From Pseudomonadales bacterium (GTDB taxonomy: Bacteria > Pseudomonadota > Gammaproteobacteria > Pseudomonadales > Azotimanducaceae), in contig JAWKZN010000003.1 in NCBI GenBank assembly GCA_041395945.1, positions 186,001 to 250,000 on the forward strand: a DNA stretch of 64,000 bases. The letters are read 5' to 3'. Shown piece after piece: positions 17,022-26,055 of the stretch. The notes under the pieces are model-generated. The model worked only from the letters and a program-made list of their open reading frames with translations, searched no databases and was not told where the DNA came from. The translations under genes were made by a program, and so were the position numbers. The stretch's first letter is position 1, and each line of letters opens with the position of its first letter.

Positions 17022-19228
17022 AATCCCCGCGGCAGTTTGCGCCCGCGACGGGCGCGCTCACCGATGTAATGCTCCAGATCCTTTCCTTTCATGCGCAGAT
17101 GCCGCTGTCCTGCCTGCACGAGCAGCTCATCACCCGGACCCAGCACGATGATGGAGATCATGTACTCCTCCCGGGACTTGAACGCTGCAGAGGGAATGTT
17201 GATCAGCTTGTTTCCCTTGCCCCGGACAAGTTCAGGTACCTCGTCCAGGCCGAAGACCAGCATACGGCCCTGATTGGTCAGCGCGACCACCTGCTGCACC
17301 CCATCCGCCTGGACCATTACAGGCGGCAGGGCGATGCCGCCTTTCGGGACACTGAGGCAGGCCTTACCCGCTTTGTTCTTGGTGACCATGTCCTCCAGTC
17401 TGCCGACAAAACCATAGCCGGCATCGCTGGCCAGCAGCACCCGTGTTGCCCCCGGCCCCATGGCAACTCCGACAAAGCGGGAACCGGCAGGCGGCTTCAG
17501 GCGTCCGGTAAGCGGCTCACCCTGGCCCCGGGCGGAAGGCAGTGTGTGCGGAGCCACCGAGTACGAACGGCCAGTGGAATCCAGGAAGATCAGCGTGTCG
17601 TTACTGCGTCCGCGCGCCGACCCGCCATGACGATCGCCGCTCCGGTAGCTGAGTTCGAGAGGATTCACTTCGTGTCCCTTGGCAGACTTGACCCAGCCTT
17701 TTTCCGACAGTACGACGGTGATAGGTTCGTTGCTGACCAGATCCTCTTCGCTGTAGGCCTCGGCGGTGACCACCTGCTCGAGTGGCGAACGCCGTGGATC
17801 GCCGAATTTCTCCGCATCTTCGAGCAGTTCATTCCTGATCAGTGTGGTCATCCGTGCCTTCGACTTGAGCACTTTTTCGATATCTGATTTCTCGATCTCC
17901 AGTTCGTCCTTCTCACTCTTGAGCTTGAACTCTTCAAGCCTGGCCAGCTGACGCAGACGCAGATCGAGAATGGCATTGGCCTGAACCTCAGACAGACTAA
18001 AGGTGGCCATGAGGGACTGCCTGGGCGCATCTTCTTCGCGGATGATGCGGATCACTTCGTCCAGGTTCAGGTAGGCAATGAGCAGCCCGTCGAGAATGTG
18101 CAGACGGTCGTTGATCTTGTCGAGGCGGAAATTCAGGCGCCGGCGCACCACCTCGCGACGATACTCGAGCCATTCCCGGAGCAGCACCGTGAGGTTCTTG
18201 ACCTGGGGTTTCTGATCGAGACCGATGACGTTCAGATTGATCCGGTAGCTGCGCTCCAGATCGGTTGTCGCAAACAGGTGGCTCATCAGCCGGTGCGCGT
18301 CTACCCGGTTTGACCGCAGCACCAGCACCAGTCGAGTGGGATTCTCATGATCGGATTCATCCCGCAGGTCGGCCAGCATCGGCAGCTTCTTGGCCTGCAT
18401 CTGAGCCGCAATCTGCTCCAGGACCTTGGCAGGCGAAGCCTGGTGTGGCAGTGCGGTGATCACAATCTCACCCTGCTCGGAATGATAAACGGCACGCGCT
18501 TTGATGCTGCCCCGACCGGTCTCATACATCTCCCGGATGTCCGCCGCCGGGGTAATGATGGTCGCCTCCGATGGGAAATCCGGTCCACGGATGTGGGTCA
18601 TGAGATCAGCGACACTCGCCTTCGGCGCCTCAAGCAGGTGAATACAGGCGCTGATCACTTCCCGGATGTTGTGCGGCGGAATGTCAGTCGCCATGCCCAC
18701 GGCGATGCCGGTGGAACCGTTCAGCAGTACGAAAGGTACCCGCGCCGGCAGCAGCTTCGGTTCGTCCATCGTGCCGTCGAAGTTCGGCATGAAATCCACC
18801 GTGCCCTGGCGGATCTCCGCGAGCAGCAGCTCCGCGTAGCGGGACAGCTTCGACTCGGTATAGCGCATGGCGGCGAAGGATTTCGGATCGTCCGGTGCTC
18901 CCCAGTTGCCCTGGCCTTCCACCAGCGGATAACGGAAGGAAAAGGGCTGCGCCATGAGCACCATGGCTTCGTAACAGGCACTGTCGCCATGGGGATGGAA
19001 CTTGCCCAGCACATCGCCGACCGTGCGCGCGGACTTCATGAACTTGGCCTGGTTGTTCAGACCCAGCTCGCTCATCGCGTAGATGATGCGACGCTGCACG
19101 GGCTTCATGCCGTCGGCCACGTGGGGCAGCGCCCGATCGTTGATGACGTACATCGAATAATCGAGGTACGCGCGCTCGGCGTAGGTTCTTAAGGGGAGGG
19201 ATTCGGTGTCGGTTTGTTCGGTGGTCAT
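16982..19228 (-). CDS. parC: DNA topoisomerase IV subunit A
   Basis: ParC breaks and rejoins DNA in the ParC2-ParE2 enzyme that unlinks sister chromosomes. The 748-aa protein has the winged-helix breakage domain with the catalytic Tyr in AAMRYTESK, and the quinolone-determining region GKFHPHGDSACYEAM with the usual Ser and Glu, so no obvious resistance change. The beta-pinwheel C-terminal domain follows. It lies downstream of parE on the same strand, but the 437-bp gap between them carries two long hairpin elements. Confidence 0.98.
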   Translation of the reverse strand: MTTEQTDTESLPLRTYAERAYLDYSMYVINDRALPHVADGMKPVQRRIIYAMSELGLNNQAKFMKSARTVGDVLGKFHPHGDSACYEAMVLMAQPFSFRYPLVEGQGNWGAPDDPKSFAAMRYTESKLSRYAELLLAEIRQGTVDFMPNFDGTMDEPKLLPARVPFVLLNGSTGIAVGMATDIPPHNIREVISACIHLLEAPKASVADLMTHIRGPDFPSEATIITPAADIREMYETGRGSIKARAVYHSEQGEIVITALPHQASPAKVLEQIAAQMQAKKLPMLADLRDESDHENPTRLVLVLRSNRVDAHRLMSHLFATTDLERSYRINLNVIGLDQKPQVKNLTVLLREWLEYRREVVRRRLNFRLDKINDRLHILDGLLIAYLNLDEVIRIIREEDAPRQSLMATFSLSEVQANAILDLRLRQLARLEEFKLKSEKDELEIEKSDIEKVLKSKARMTTLIRNELLEDAEKFGDPRRSPLEQVVTAEAYSEEDLVSNEPITVVLSEKGWVKSAKGHEVNPLELSYRSGDRHGGSARGRSNDTLIFLDSTGRSYSVAPHTLPSARGQGEPLTGRLKPPAGSRFVGVAMGPGATRVLLASDAGYGFVGRLEDMVTKNKAGKACLSVPKGGIALPPVMVQADGVQQVVALTNQGRMLVFGLDEVPELVRGKGNKLINIPSAAFKSREEYMISIIVLGPGDELLVQAGQRHLRMKGKDLEHYIGERARRGRKLPRGFQKVDSLELASRE

Positions 19229-19288
19229 TCAGTCAGCCATTTGTGTCATTGCGTATCTGGCAAATCAAATTTGTAAAAGTGTGTCGAT

Positions 19289-19398
19289 GGGAGGAGTGCG
19301 ATAGGGCTTTCGCGAACCGCTACAGGCGCATCCCTGCGCGCTTGCGGTCGGCCGTCCATGGCCGACAGCATTCGCGAAAGCCCTATCGCACTCCTCCC
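19289..19398 (-). repeat. Long intergenic hairpin element B (28-bp arms, 54-nt core)
   Basis: Arms 19289-19316 and 19371-19398 are perfect inverted copies (28 bp). The 54-nt loop, read on the minus strand, contains an inner stem gtcggcc/ggccgac with loop atggac, then an agggat motif. It aligns without gaps to the 54-nt loop of element C read on the plus strand, with 32 of 54 identities counted by eye. The arms of B and C are unrelated. Confidence 0.93.
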
Positions 19399-19507
19399 CT
19401 CAATGCGTTTCCAAGATTGTGGGCCAGATGCCCATCCATCAGAGCGCATCGGTGATCGCGAACATTCTTTCGACGACGCTTACTCATGAACTTTGGAGGA
19501 TAATGCA

Positions 19508-19623
19508 GCAGCGGATGTTGCAGACCGGTGTACGGGACCGTCTCCGGCCAGGGACGGCCGGAGCCGAGCCTACAGGGACGTACTCGCGGCGTGTCCCGTA
19601 CACCGGTCTGCAACATCCGCTGC
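19508..19623 (+). repeat. Long intergenic hairpin element C (31-bp arms, 54-nt core)
   Basis: Arms 19508-19538 and 19593-19623 are perfect inverted copies (31 bp). The 54-nt loop holds the inner stem ctccggcc/ggccggag with loop agggac, then cctacagggacgta. It is the same family as element B but in the opposite orientation. Inner-stem positions differ from B in a compensating way. Confidence 0.93.
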
Positions 19624-19665
19624 CTCCAGCAACCTTCCAAAAATTATTGAGCGAGCGTCGAGCAG

Positions 19666-21561
19666 TCAATCGATCAGCGCCTGATCACCCTTCGCCTCCA
19701 GCCACTCGCGTCGATCCGGCGAGCGCTTCTTGGCGAGCAGCATATCCAGCATCTCATCGGTCTTGCTGTCCGAGTCCAGTGTCAGCCGCACCAGACGCCG
19801 GGTGTCCGGATCCATGGTGGTTTCGCGCAGCTGCAGCGGGTTCATTTCGCCGAGACCTTTAAAGCGCTGCACCATGATCCTGCCGCTCCTCTTTTCCGCG
19901 GCGATGCGATCGAGTACACCCTGCTTTTCCGCTTCATCCAGTGCATAGAAAACTTCCTTGCCGACATCGATGCGGTAAAGGGGCGGCATGGCCACATAGA
20001 CGTGGCCTGCCTCGACCAGCGGACGGAAGTGACGCACAAACAGGGCGCACAGCAGGGTGGCGATGTGCAGACCGTCCGAGTCCGCATCGGCGAGGATGCA
20101 GACCTTCGCATAGCGCAGTGAGGAGAGATCCTTCGAGCCGGGGTCGACGCCGATGGCGACTGTGATGTCGTGTATTTCCTGGGAGCCGAGCACCTGGCTC
20201 TGATCCACCTCCCAGGTGTTGAGAATCTTGCCGCGCAGCGGCATGACCGCCTGGAATTCCCGATCCCGCGCCTGCTTGGCTGAACCGCCAGCGGAGTCGC
20301 CTTCCACCAGAAACAGCTCGGCGCGATCGGCATCCTGACCGGAGCAGTCCGCCAGCTTGCCGGGCAGGGCCGGTCCGGCGGTGACTTTCTTACGCGCGAC
20401 CTTCTTCGCAGCCTGCACCCGTTTCTGGGCATTGCTGATGGCGAGCTCGGCAAGCTGCTCCCCTTCCTGGGGATGCTCGTTGAGCCACAGGCTGAAAGCA
20501 TCCTTGGCGACGCCGCTGATGAACACCGCCGAATCCCGGGACGACAGTTTTTCCTTGGTCTGGCCGGCAAACTGGGGATCAGACAGCCTGGCGGAGAGGA
20601 CATAGGCACACTGGGACCACAAATCATCGCCGGTTAGCTTCACACCCCGGGGCATGAGATCCCGGAACTCACAGAATTCCTTCAGCGCATCCGTCAGGCC
20701 GCTGCGGAAACCGTTCACATGGGTGCCGCCAGCGGTCGTGGGAATCAGATTCACATAGGATTCGGTGACCAGTTCTGCGCCATCCACGACCCATTTCACC
20801 GCCCACTCGACCGCCTCGAGATTACCCTGCGCGCTGTGCATGAAGGGTTCGGCGGGCACACTCTGGGCACCGCCCAGCGCCTCCTCCAGGTAGCCCTTCA
20901 GCCCTTCTTCGAAATACCAGGTTTCCGAATCCTCTTCGCTGCCCTCCACGGTGAGCGAAAGCCGCAACCCCGAACAGAGCACGGCCTTTGCACGCAGCAG
21001 GTGCCTGAGACGGGATACCGAGATCTTCGGCGAGTCGAAAAAAGCAGCTTCCGGAAGAAACTTCAGCCGGGTGCCCGTGTTGCGTTTGCCGACCGCATCC
21101 ACAACCTTCAGTTTGCCCTGGGGCTCCCCCTTCCTGTAGGTCTGCCGGTAGACCTGACCATCACGTTTGACCTCGATCTCCAGATGTTCGGACAGCGCGT
21201 TCACCACAGAAACCCCGACACCATGGAGACCACCGGAGTAACTGTAGTTTTCGTTATCGAACTTACCCCCCGCGTGGAGTCGGGTCAGTATCAGTTCCAC
21301 ACCGGAGATCTTGTATTTCGGATGGATGTCGACCGGCATACCGCGTCCGTCGTCGATCACTTCCACCGAACCATCTTTGCAAATCGTGACTGATATCTCC
21401 CGGGCATAGCCCGCGAGCGCTTCGTCCACGCTGTTATCCACCACCTCCTGGACCAGGTGGTTGGGCCGGGTGGTGTCCGTATACATTCCGGGACGCCTGC
21501 GAACCGGCTCCAGGCCGGAGAGGACCTGCAGGGATTCCGCAGAATATTTCGATTCCGCCAT
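19666..21561 (-). CDS. parE: DNA topoisomerase IV subunit B
   Basis: ATPase subunit of topoisomerase IV. The 631-aa protein begins with the GHKL domain (QEVVDNSVDEALAG, DDGRGMPVD, GGLHGVGVSVVNAL), continues through the transducer domain, and ends in the TOPRIM domain with LVEGDSAGGSAKQARDR and ADADSDGLHI. It lies 20 bases downstream of cpdA on the same strand, a conserved neighbourhood. Confidence 0.98.
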   Translation of the reverse strand: MAESKYSAESLQVLSGLEPVRRRPGMYTDTTRPNHLVQEVVDNSVDEALAGYAREISVTICKDGSVEVIDDGRGMPVDIHPKYKISGVELILTRLHAGGKFDNENYSYSGGLHGVGVSVVNALSEHLEIEVKRDGQVYRQTYRKGEPQGKLKVVDAVGKRNTGTRLKFLPEAAFFDSPKISVSRLRHLLRAKAVLCSGLRLSLTVEGSEEDSETWYFEEGLKGYLEEALGGAQSVPAEPFMHSAQGNLEAVEWAVKWVVDGAELVTESYVNLIPTTAGGTHVNGFRSGLTDALKEFCEFRDLMPRGVKLTGDDLWSQCAYVLSARLSDPQFAGQTKEKLSSRDSAVFISGVAKDAFSLWLNEHPQEGEQLAELAISNAQKRVQAAKKVARKKVTAGPALPGKLADCSGQDADRAELFLVEGDSAGGSAKQARDREFQAVMPLRGKILNTWEVDQSQVLGSQEIHDITVAIGVDPGSKDLSSLRYAKVCILADADSDGLHIATLLCALFVRHFRPLVEAGHVYVAMPPLYRIDVGKEVFYALDEAEKQGVLDRIAAEKRSGRIMVQRFKGLGEMNPLQLRETTMDPDTRRLVRLTLDSDSKTDEMLDMLLAKKRSPDRREWLEAKGDQALID

Positions 21562-21581
21562 ATCTGGTTACTGTCTGCTCG

Positions 21582-22391
21582 TTAGTGGCGCTGGGTCAGA
21601 TCTAGGGTGAGCGGGAAGTCGTCCAGCCGCTGTACCTGGGTGCTGACACGTCCATCCGTCTCCAGAAAAAGCCAGCGGCAGCCCGGCATGCGGTCATCGA
21701 TCGTGAACTTCTCAGTGTGAGGCGCGAACTGAAAACAGGTAGAAGGCGCGCCGAGCAGCTGGATGTCGCGAAATATGCTTTCAACGATCTGATGGGCATG
21801 GCCGAACACGACAGCTTTTGCCGTGGAGTGCTCGGACAGCCATTCTAGCAGCAGGTCGCTGTTGTGGACCCGATCTTTATCAAGCCAGGGACTGCCCACC
21901 GGAATCAGCGGATGATGCAGCGCAATCAGCACATGTCGCGCCGCGCGCCGCGCATCCGCACACGCGCTCTGCAGGCGCTCCAGCAGCCGTTCTGGCGGAC
22001 AGGCCCCGGGTTCGTCATCCAGGTGGCTGTCCAGACCGATGAGGTCCCAGGCGCCGATCGACAGCACCTCGGCGGTGGGTGCGCGGGAGCCGGCCTGCTG
22101 CTGATGCGGCAGCAGGGGTGCCCAGAGATCATGGTTGCCGGCCAGCAGCAGACGCGGACCCTTATAGTAGGATTCGAACAGCGCAACGAATCGCTCATAG
22201 GTCGCCGGCTCCGGATCATGGGCGATGTCACCGGTGACCAGCACGGCGTCCGGTATCCGGACCGCGAATGCGGCGGTGAGTACGGCCTCCAGACTGGCCT
22301 GGGTGTCCACACCGAGCAGTCGCTGACCTGCGGTTGCGCGCAGATGCGTATCGGTGATCTGCAGTACGCTCAGCCGCATGACAGCCCGCAT
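21582..22391 (-). CDS. cpdA: 3',5'-cyclic-AMP phosphodiesterase CpdA
   Basis: Calcineurin-like metallophosphoesterase hydrolysing cAMP. The 269-aa protein shows the five metal-binding blocks in order: DTH (near residue 14), GDIAHD, GNHDLW, ALHHPLIP and FGHAHQ. An ATG four codons inside (22379) is an alternative start. Located between parE and the DUF1249 gene, as in many Gammaproteobacteria, although yqiA, often found between cpdA and parE, is absent. Confidence 0.93.
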   Translation of the reverse strand: MRAVMRLSVLQITDTHLRATAGQRLLGVDTQASLEAVLTAAFAVRIPDAVLVTGDIAHDPEPATYERFVALFESYYKGPRLLLAGNHDLWAPLLPHQQQAGSRAPTAEVLSIGAWDLIGLDSHLDDEPGACPPERLLERLQSACADARRAARHVLIALHHPLIPVGSPWLDKDRVHNSDLLLEWLSEHSTAKAVVFGHAHQIVESIFRDIQLLGAPSTCFQFAPHTEKFTIDDRMPGCRWLFLETDGRVSTQVQRLDDFPLTLDLTQRH

Positions 22392-22431
22392 GCTGAGGCC
22401 GTATGCACCAGTTCCCGCTGCAAGCAGCGCA

Positions 22432-22878
22432 TCAGTGAGTCAGCAGGGGAGCGCTGAGCGCGATACCACGAGCCAGGCACAGAGACAGAAATTCGCCGAG
22501 AAAGCGATTGATCTGCGCCTTTTCGTCCGGGTGCCTCATGGTCTCATTGGGGTAGTGATATACAGCCAGGAAGTGACGTTCGCCCTGATACTCGACCACC
22601 TCAGCGCTGCGCGCGTCATGGTACATGCGGATCGTCAGGCTCGGGGTGCGACTCCAGGGCATTTCCGGTGCCTGGGAGAGTTTCAGCAGGGTCGTGTAAG
22701 GAGACCGCTCCTGCACGTCAAGTCGGATGTCGAGGACCTGGCCGTTGATGTCCAGGCTGAACTGATTCGAATCCCGGGAGGGCAGGAGCGGAAACAGTTT
22801 CAGCAGACGCAGATAGTTGGCATCGCACTCGGCCATGTGCCCTGGGAGATCGATGCTGTACTTCTGCCGCTTCGTCAC
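22432..22878 (-). CDS. DUF1249 family protein (YqiB-like)
   Basis: 148-aa soluble protein, full family length, function unknown. Recognised by its opening region (HMAECDANYLRLLKLFP), the central LTIRMYHDARSAEVVEYQ and the HYPNETMRHPDEKAQINRFL tail. It lies 40 bases upstream of cpdA. In E. coli and Pseudomonas nudF usually lies between this gene and tolC; here the 276 bp up to tolC hold no such gene. Confidence 0.9.
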   Translation of the reverse strand: MTKRQKYSIDLPGHMAECDANYLRLLKLFPLLPSRDSNQFSLDINGQVLDIRLDVQERSPYTTLLKLSQAPEMPWSRTPSLTIRMYHDARSAEVVEYQGERHFLAVYHYPNETMRHPDEKAQINRFLGEFLSLCLARGIALSAPLLTH

Positions 22879-22967
22879 TGTTCCGCCTTACTTCTCTGGC
22901 CTCTTCGAAATGAACTGTCCGGGCGGGCCTGCACACCGGAGCACGGGACAACAGAGTCTGCCCTGCA

Positions 22968-22985
22968 ACGGCGGCTTCCCGCCGT
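22968..22985. other. Short GC-rich hairpin in the DUF1249-tolC divergent gap
   Basis: acggcgg and ccgccgt pair perfectly around a cttc tetraloop. It lies in the 276-bp gap between divergent genes, so an ordinary gene-end terminator is unlikely. The gap otherwise shows possible AT-rich boxes (taatat near 23030, ttaaac near 23115) but nothing definite. Confidence 0.5.
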
Positions 22986-23154
22986 GCGCTTGTTCCCAGT
23001 CGGCTGATCATGGGATTCATCGGCCTAATATACCCGCCACACCTGCGAGTGCCACCGCTAATTGGCCCCGGGCAGGCGCCGCCGTTCCTAGGGAGCCTAA
23101 TTCAACAGCAGCCTGTTAAACTGCGCCGTTTCCTCCCTCGAGCGCCGACCCAAA

Positions 23155-24579
23155 ATGACATACCCGCTTCAGCCTACGTCCTCTCTCAACCGTGCAGCTC
23201 GTGTGTACGGCAGTACCCCGTTCCTGCGGTTCCGAAACTGGTTGTCGATGCTGCTCCTGTGCAGCATTACCTCGATCACCCAGGCAGCCGGCCTCCAGGA
23301 GGTCTATCAGTCTGCGAAAGCCAATGATCCGGTGCTCGGTGCTGCAGCCGCTCAGCTCGACGCTTCCCGGGAAATCGGCCCTCAGGCCCGCTCACAGCTG
23401 CTGCCCAGTATCGGCATGCAGGGCACCTCGAGCTGGAATGAGCGGGATTTTCTACAGACGGGCGTGGAACAGGACTTCAACGATCATGGCTGGGGTGCAC
23501 AGCTCAGCCAGCCCCTGTTCAATCTGGAACGCTGGTACACCTACTCGAGCGCACGGGCCGCAGTGAACGCTGCCGAACACAATTACGCCGGCACCGAACA
23601 GCAGGTGATTGTGCGAACCGTGCAGGCTTATCTGGACGTGTTACGCGCAGACGCAAGGCTCGAGTCCTCACGTGCTGCAGAAGCGGCCGTGCAGCGCCAG
23701 CTCGAGCAGGTGCAGCAGCGCTTCGACGTGGGTCTGGTCGCAATCACCGATGTGCTCGAAGCACAGGCCAGCTATGACAACGTGGTGGTCGCACGCGTGC
23801 AGGCCGCCGGTGACCACGACATCTTCTTCGAGGTGCTGCGTACTCTGACCGTGCAGCCCTACACAGAAATTCTGCGTCTGTCGGAAACACTGCCGATTGT
23901 GGATCCGGAGCCGAGCAACGAAGAGGAATGGGTCTCCTCTGCTCTCGCGACCAACTTCCAGATCAAGGCTGCAGAGTCACAGCTTACCTCGGCAGAGCGC
24001 ACCGTGCGGGCCAGGCGTTCGGCACATCTGCCGACCATCGACGGTACCGTGTCCTTCAACCATTACGTGACCGACGGAGCCAATTTTCTCGCCGGTAAGA
24101 TCGACACCACCGTCTACGGTGTGACCGCCCGGCTGCCCATCTATCAGGGCGGCTACACCAGCTCACGGGTTTCCGAAGCCCAGGCGCTTGCGGAGCGCTC
24201 CCGTGAGCAGCTCCAGGACAGCCGTCTGACCGTGAGCCGGGATACCCGCAACCTGTTCCGTCGCGTGCAGACCGACGTGGTGCGCGTGCGTGCCCGGCTG
24301 AAAGCCATCGCCTCCGCGGAGTCCGCGCTGGAAGCCACAACCACCGGGTACGAAGTGGGTACCCGCAACATCGTCGATGTACTGCGCGCCCAGGAAGCCC
24401 TCTACGCCTCCCAGTTCGACTACGCGGATTCGCGCTACAACTATGTTCTGAGTCTGGTATTGCTCAAGCAGCGGGCAGGGGTACTCAGCGACGAAGACGT
24501 GGCCGAGCTGGCGACCTACATGGACCCCAACGAACGGGTGAAGCAGCTGGCATCGCTGCGCGATCGGGGCGTCAACTGA
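23155..24579 (+). CDS. tolC: TolC-family outer-membrane efflux channel
   Basis: Outer-membrane and periplasmic tunnel for type I secretion and tripartite efflux. The 474-aa precursor has an N-terminal signal segment (SMLLLCSITSITQAAG, cleavage near residue 45). Two repeats of the outer membrane efflux protein domain follow, each rich in coiled-coil helices, e.g. QLEQVQQRFDVGLVAITDVLEAQ, which recurs later as TTGYEVGTRNIVDVLRAQEAL. Convergent with waaA, overlapping it by 8 bases at the 3' end. The long N-region before the hydrophobic stretch hints that the true start could be the internal ATG at SMLLL. Confidence 0.93.
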   Translation: MTYPLQPTSSLNRAARVYGSTPFLRFRNWLSMLLLCSITSITQAAGLQEVYQSAKANDPVLGAAAAQLDASREIGPQARSQLLPSIGMQGTSSWNERDFLQTGVEQDFNDHGWGAQLSQPLFNLERWYTYSSARAAVNAAEHNYAGTEQQVIVRTVQAYLDVLRADARLESSRAAEAAVQRQLEQVQQRFDVGLVAITDVLEAQASYDNVVVARVQAAGDHDIFFEVLRTLTVQPYTEILRLSETLPIVDPEPSNEEEWVSSALATNFQIKAAESQLTSAERTVRARRSAHLPTIDGTVSFNHYVTDGANFLAGKIDTTVYGVTARLPIYQGGYTSSRVSEAQALAERSREQLQDSRLTVSRDTRNLFRRVQTDVVRVRARLKAIASAESALEATTTGYEVGTRNIVDVLRAQEALYASQFDYADSRYNYVLSLVLLKQRAGVLSDEDVAELATYMDPNERVKQLASLRDRGVN

Positions 24580-25933
24580 TACAGACCTGACGGATCCAGT
24601 TGCGCAGCAGGGTCAGCAGACGATCCGTGGTGCCCCGATTGCGCTGCACCACGCCGAGCGCCCGCAGTCCATCCGAGCGACAGCTCTGGGGATCTGTGAA
24701 GTAGCGGGCGACGGCGTCGCCGAGTGTCTGCGCATCTGTCACGGTGCTCAGACAGTTCTCCTGTGCAAATGCGTCTGCCACATCTGTGAAGTTGAAACGA
24801 TGTGGTCCCATGAGCAGTGGCCGACCCCAGACTGCCGCCTCGATGGGGTTGTGACCACCCACCGGTACCAGACTGCCACCGATGAAAGCAACGTCTGCGA
24901 GGCCGTACAGATACAGCAGCTCACCCATCCGGTCACCGAGTACCACTTCGACGGGTGCACGATTCGCTGCTGCGTCACCCGGGATAGCTGCAGGCAGAGT
25001 CGTCGCGCTTTCACCCGTGCGCAGCAACGTCCTGCCTGCCTGAGCGATCAGCTCCGCGACGGCGTCAGCACGCGCCGGGTGCCGGGGCACGAGAATCAGG
25101 ACCGCGTCCGGGAAACGCTCGAGCAGGTGCGCGTGCGCGCGCAGCACGATGGCCTCCTCACCTTCATGGGTGCTGCCGGCAATCCAGACGGCACGACCGG
25201 CCAGCCCGAAGCGATCATTCAGCCTGCTGCACCGTGCCTGGTGATCCGCCGGGAGTTCCACATCGAATTTCACACTGCCCAGCACCTGCACCCGCTCCGG
25301 GGCCGCGCCCAGAGCAATGAAGCGTGACGCATGGGCAGGGTACTGGCAGGCGATGAGTGACAGCTGTTCGACCATCGACCGGATCAGCCCACCCACCCTC
25401 GCATAGCCGCGTGCCGAGCGCTCTGACAGCCGGGCATTCACCAGCATCGCCGGTATTCCGCGGTCGTTCGCCACACCGAGCAGGGTCGGCCACAATTCGG
25501 TCTCCATCAGCACCAGCATGCGGGGCTCCACCCGGTCATAGAAGCGCCGCACCGCATCCGGGAAGTCATAAGGTGCATAACAGTGATGCACGCGACCGCC
25601 GAGCCGGGCCGTCACCTGCGCCGAGCCGGTGGGCGTCATGGTGGTAACCAGGAACGGGAGATCGGGAAACAGCTCCACGAGTGCCGAGATCAGCGGGGCG
25701 GCCGCAATGGTTTCTCCGGCGGAGACAGTATGAAACCAGATGACGCCGCGCGGGATGCCTTCCGGTACCTCGCCGAATCTCTCCGCCACGCGCCGGCCGT
25801 ACTCCGGTTCCCTGCGTGCCCGCAAACGCAGACGCAGCAGGACCAGCGGGCGGGCGAGCAGCAGGGCCAGTCGATATACGGCGAGCCAGAGCCTGGGGGG
25901 ACGGCGCGCGGCCGCGGGAAAAGTGGACTTCAT
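24572..25933 (-). CDS. waaA: 3-deoxy-D-manno-octulosonic acid (Kdo) transferase
   Basis: Inner-membrane glycosyltransferase (GT30) adding Kdo to lipid IVA, the base of the LPS core. About 453 aa from ATG 25933. There is a hydrophobic N-terminal anchor (LWLAVYRLALLLARPLVLLRL), the catalytic Glu in FHTVSAGETIA, WIAGSTHEGEE, and the C-terminal SLVPVGGHNPIEAAVWGRP block that binds CMP-Kdo. Eleven further codons are open upstream of the chosen start but are not family-like. Confidence 0.95.
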   Translation of the reverse strand: MKSTFPAAARRPPRLWLAVYRLALLLARPLVLLRLRLRARREPEYGRRVAERFGEVPEGIPRGVIWFHTVSAGETIAAAPLISALVELFPDLPFLVTTMTPTGSAQVTARLGGRVHHCYAPYDFPDAVRRFYDRVEPRMLVLMETELWPTLLGVANDRGIPAMLVNARLSERSARGYARVGGLIRSMVEQLSLIACQYPAHASRFIALGAAPERVQVLGSVKFDVELPADHQARCSRLNDRFGLAGRAVWIAGSTHEGEEAIVLRAHAHLLERFPDAVLILVPRHPARADAVAELIAQAGRTLLRTGESATTLPAAIPGDAAANRAPVEVVLGDRMGELLYLYGLADVAFIGGSLVPVGGHNPIEAAVWGRPLLMGPHRFNFTDVADAFAQENCLSTVTDAQTLGDAVARYFTDPQSCRSDGLRALGVVQRNRGTTDRLLTLLRNWIRQVCIS

Positions 25934-26055
25934 GGCGCCAGTGTACCGCGCCTCCCTGCCTGACACGCACGGCCCAGGCCCGCGCGACGCACCATGCGTG
26001 CCAATCGGCGGCTCCCGCTTGCGGCTGGAAGCGCATCACCATAGGCTGGCGGCGC

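Larger units (their letters stand above)
19229..19665. other. 437-bp non-coding gap between parE and parC
   Basis: Holds two long hairpin elements (19289-19398 and 19508-19623) separated by 109 bp of unremarkable sequence, plus short flanks. A plus-strand ATG at 19503 follows ggagg by three bases, but its frame runs through hairpin C into parE antisense and is not protein-like. No tRNA or promoter stands out. Confidence 0.85.

Noticed and set aside
19419..19862. Plus-strand frame with ATG 19503 right after ggagg
   Set aside because: It runs through hairpin C and into parE antisense. The spacing of three bases is short and the product is not protein-like; the SD match is probably chance.
22718..23020. 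Minus-strand frame of 100 codons upstream of DUF1249, considered as a nudF remnant
   Set aside because: No Nudix box (GX5EX7REUXEEXGU) or other similarity; it overlaps the start of the DUF1249 gene in another frame.
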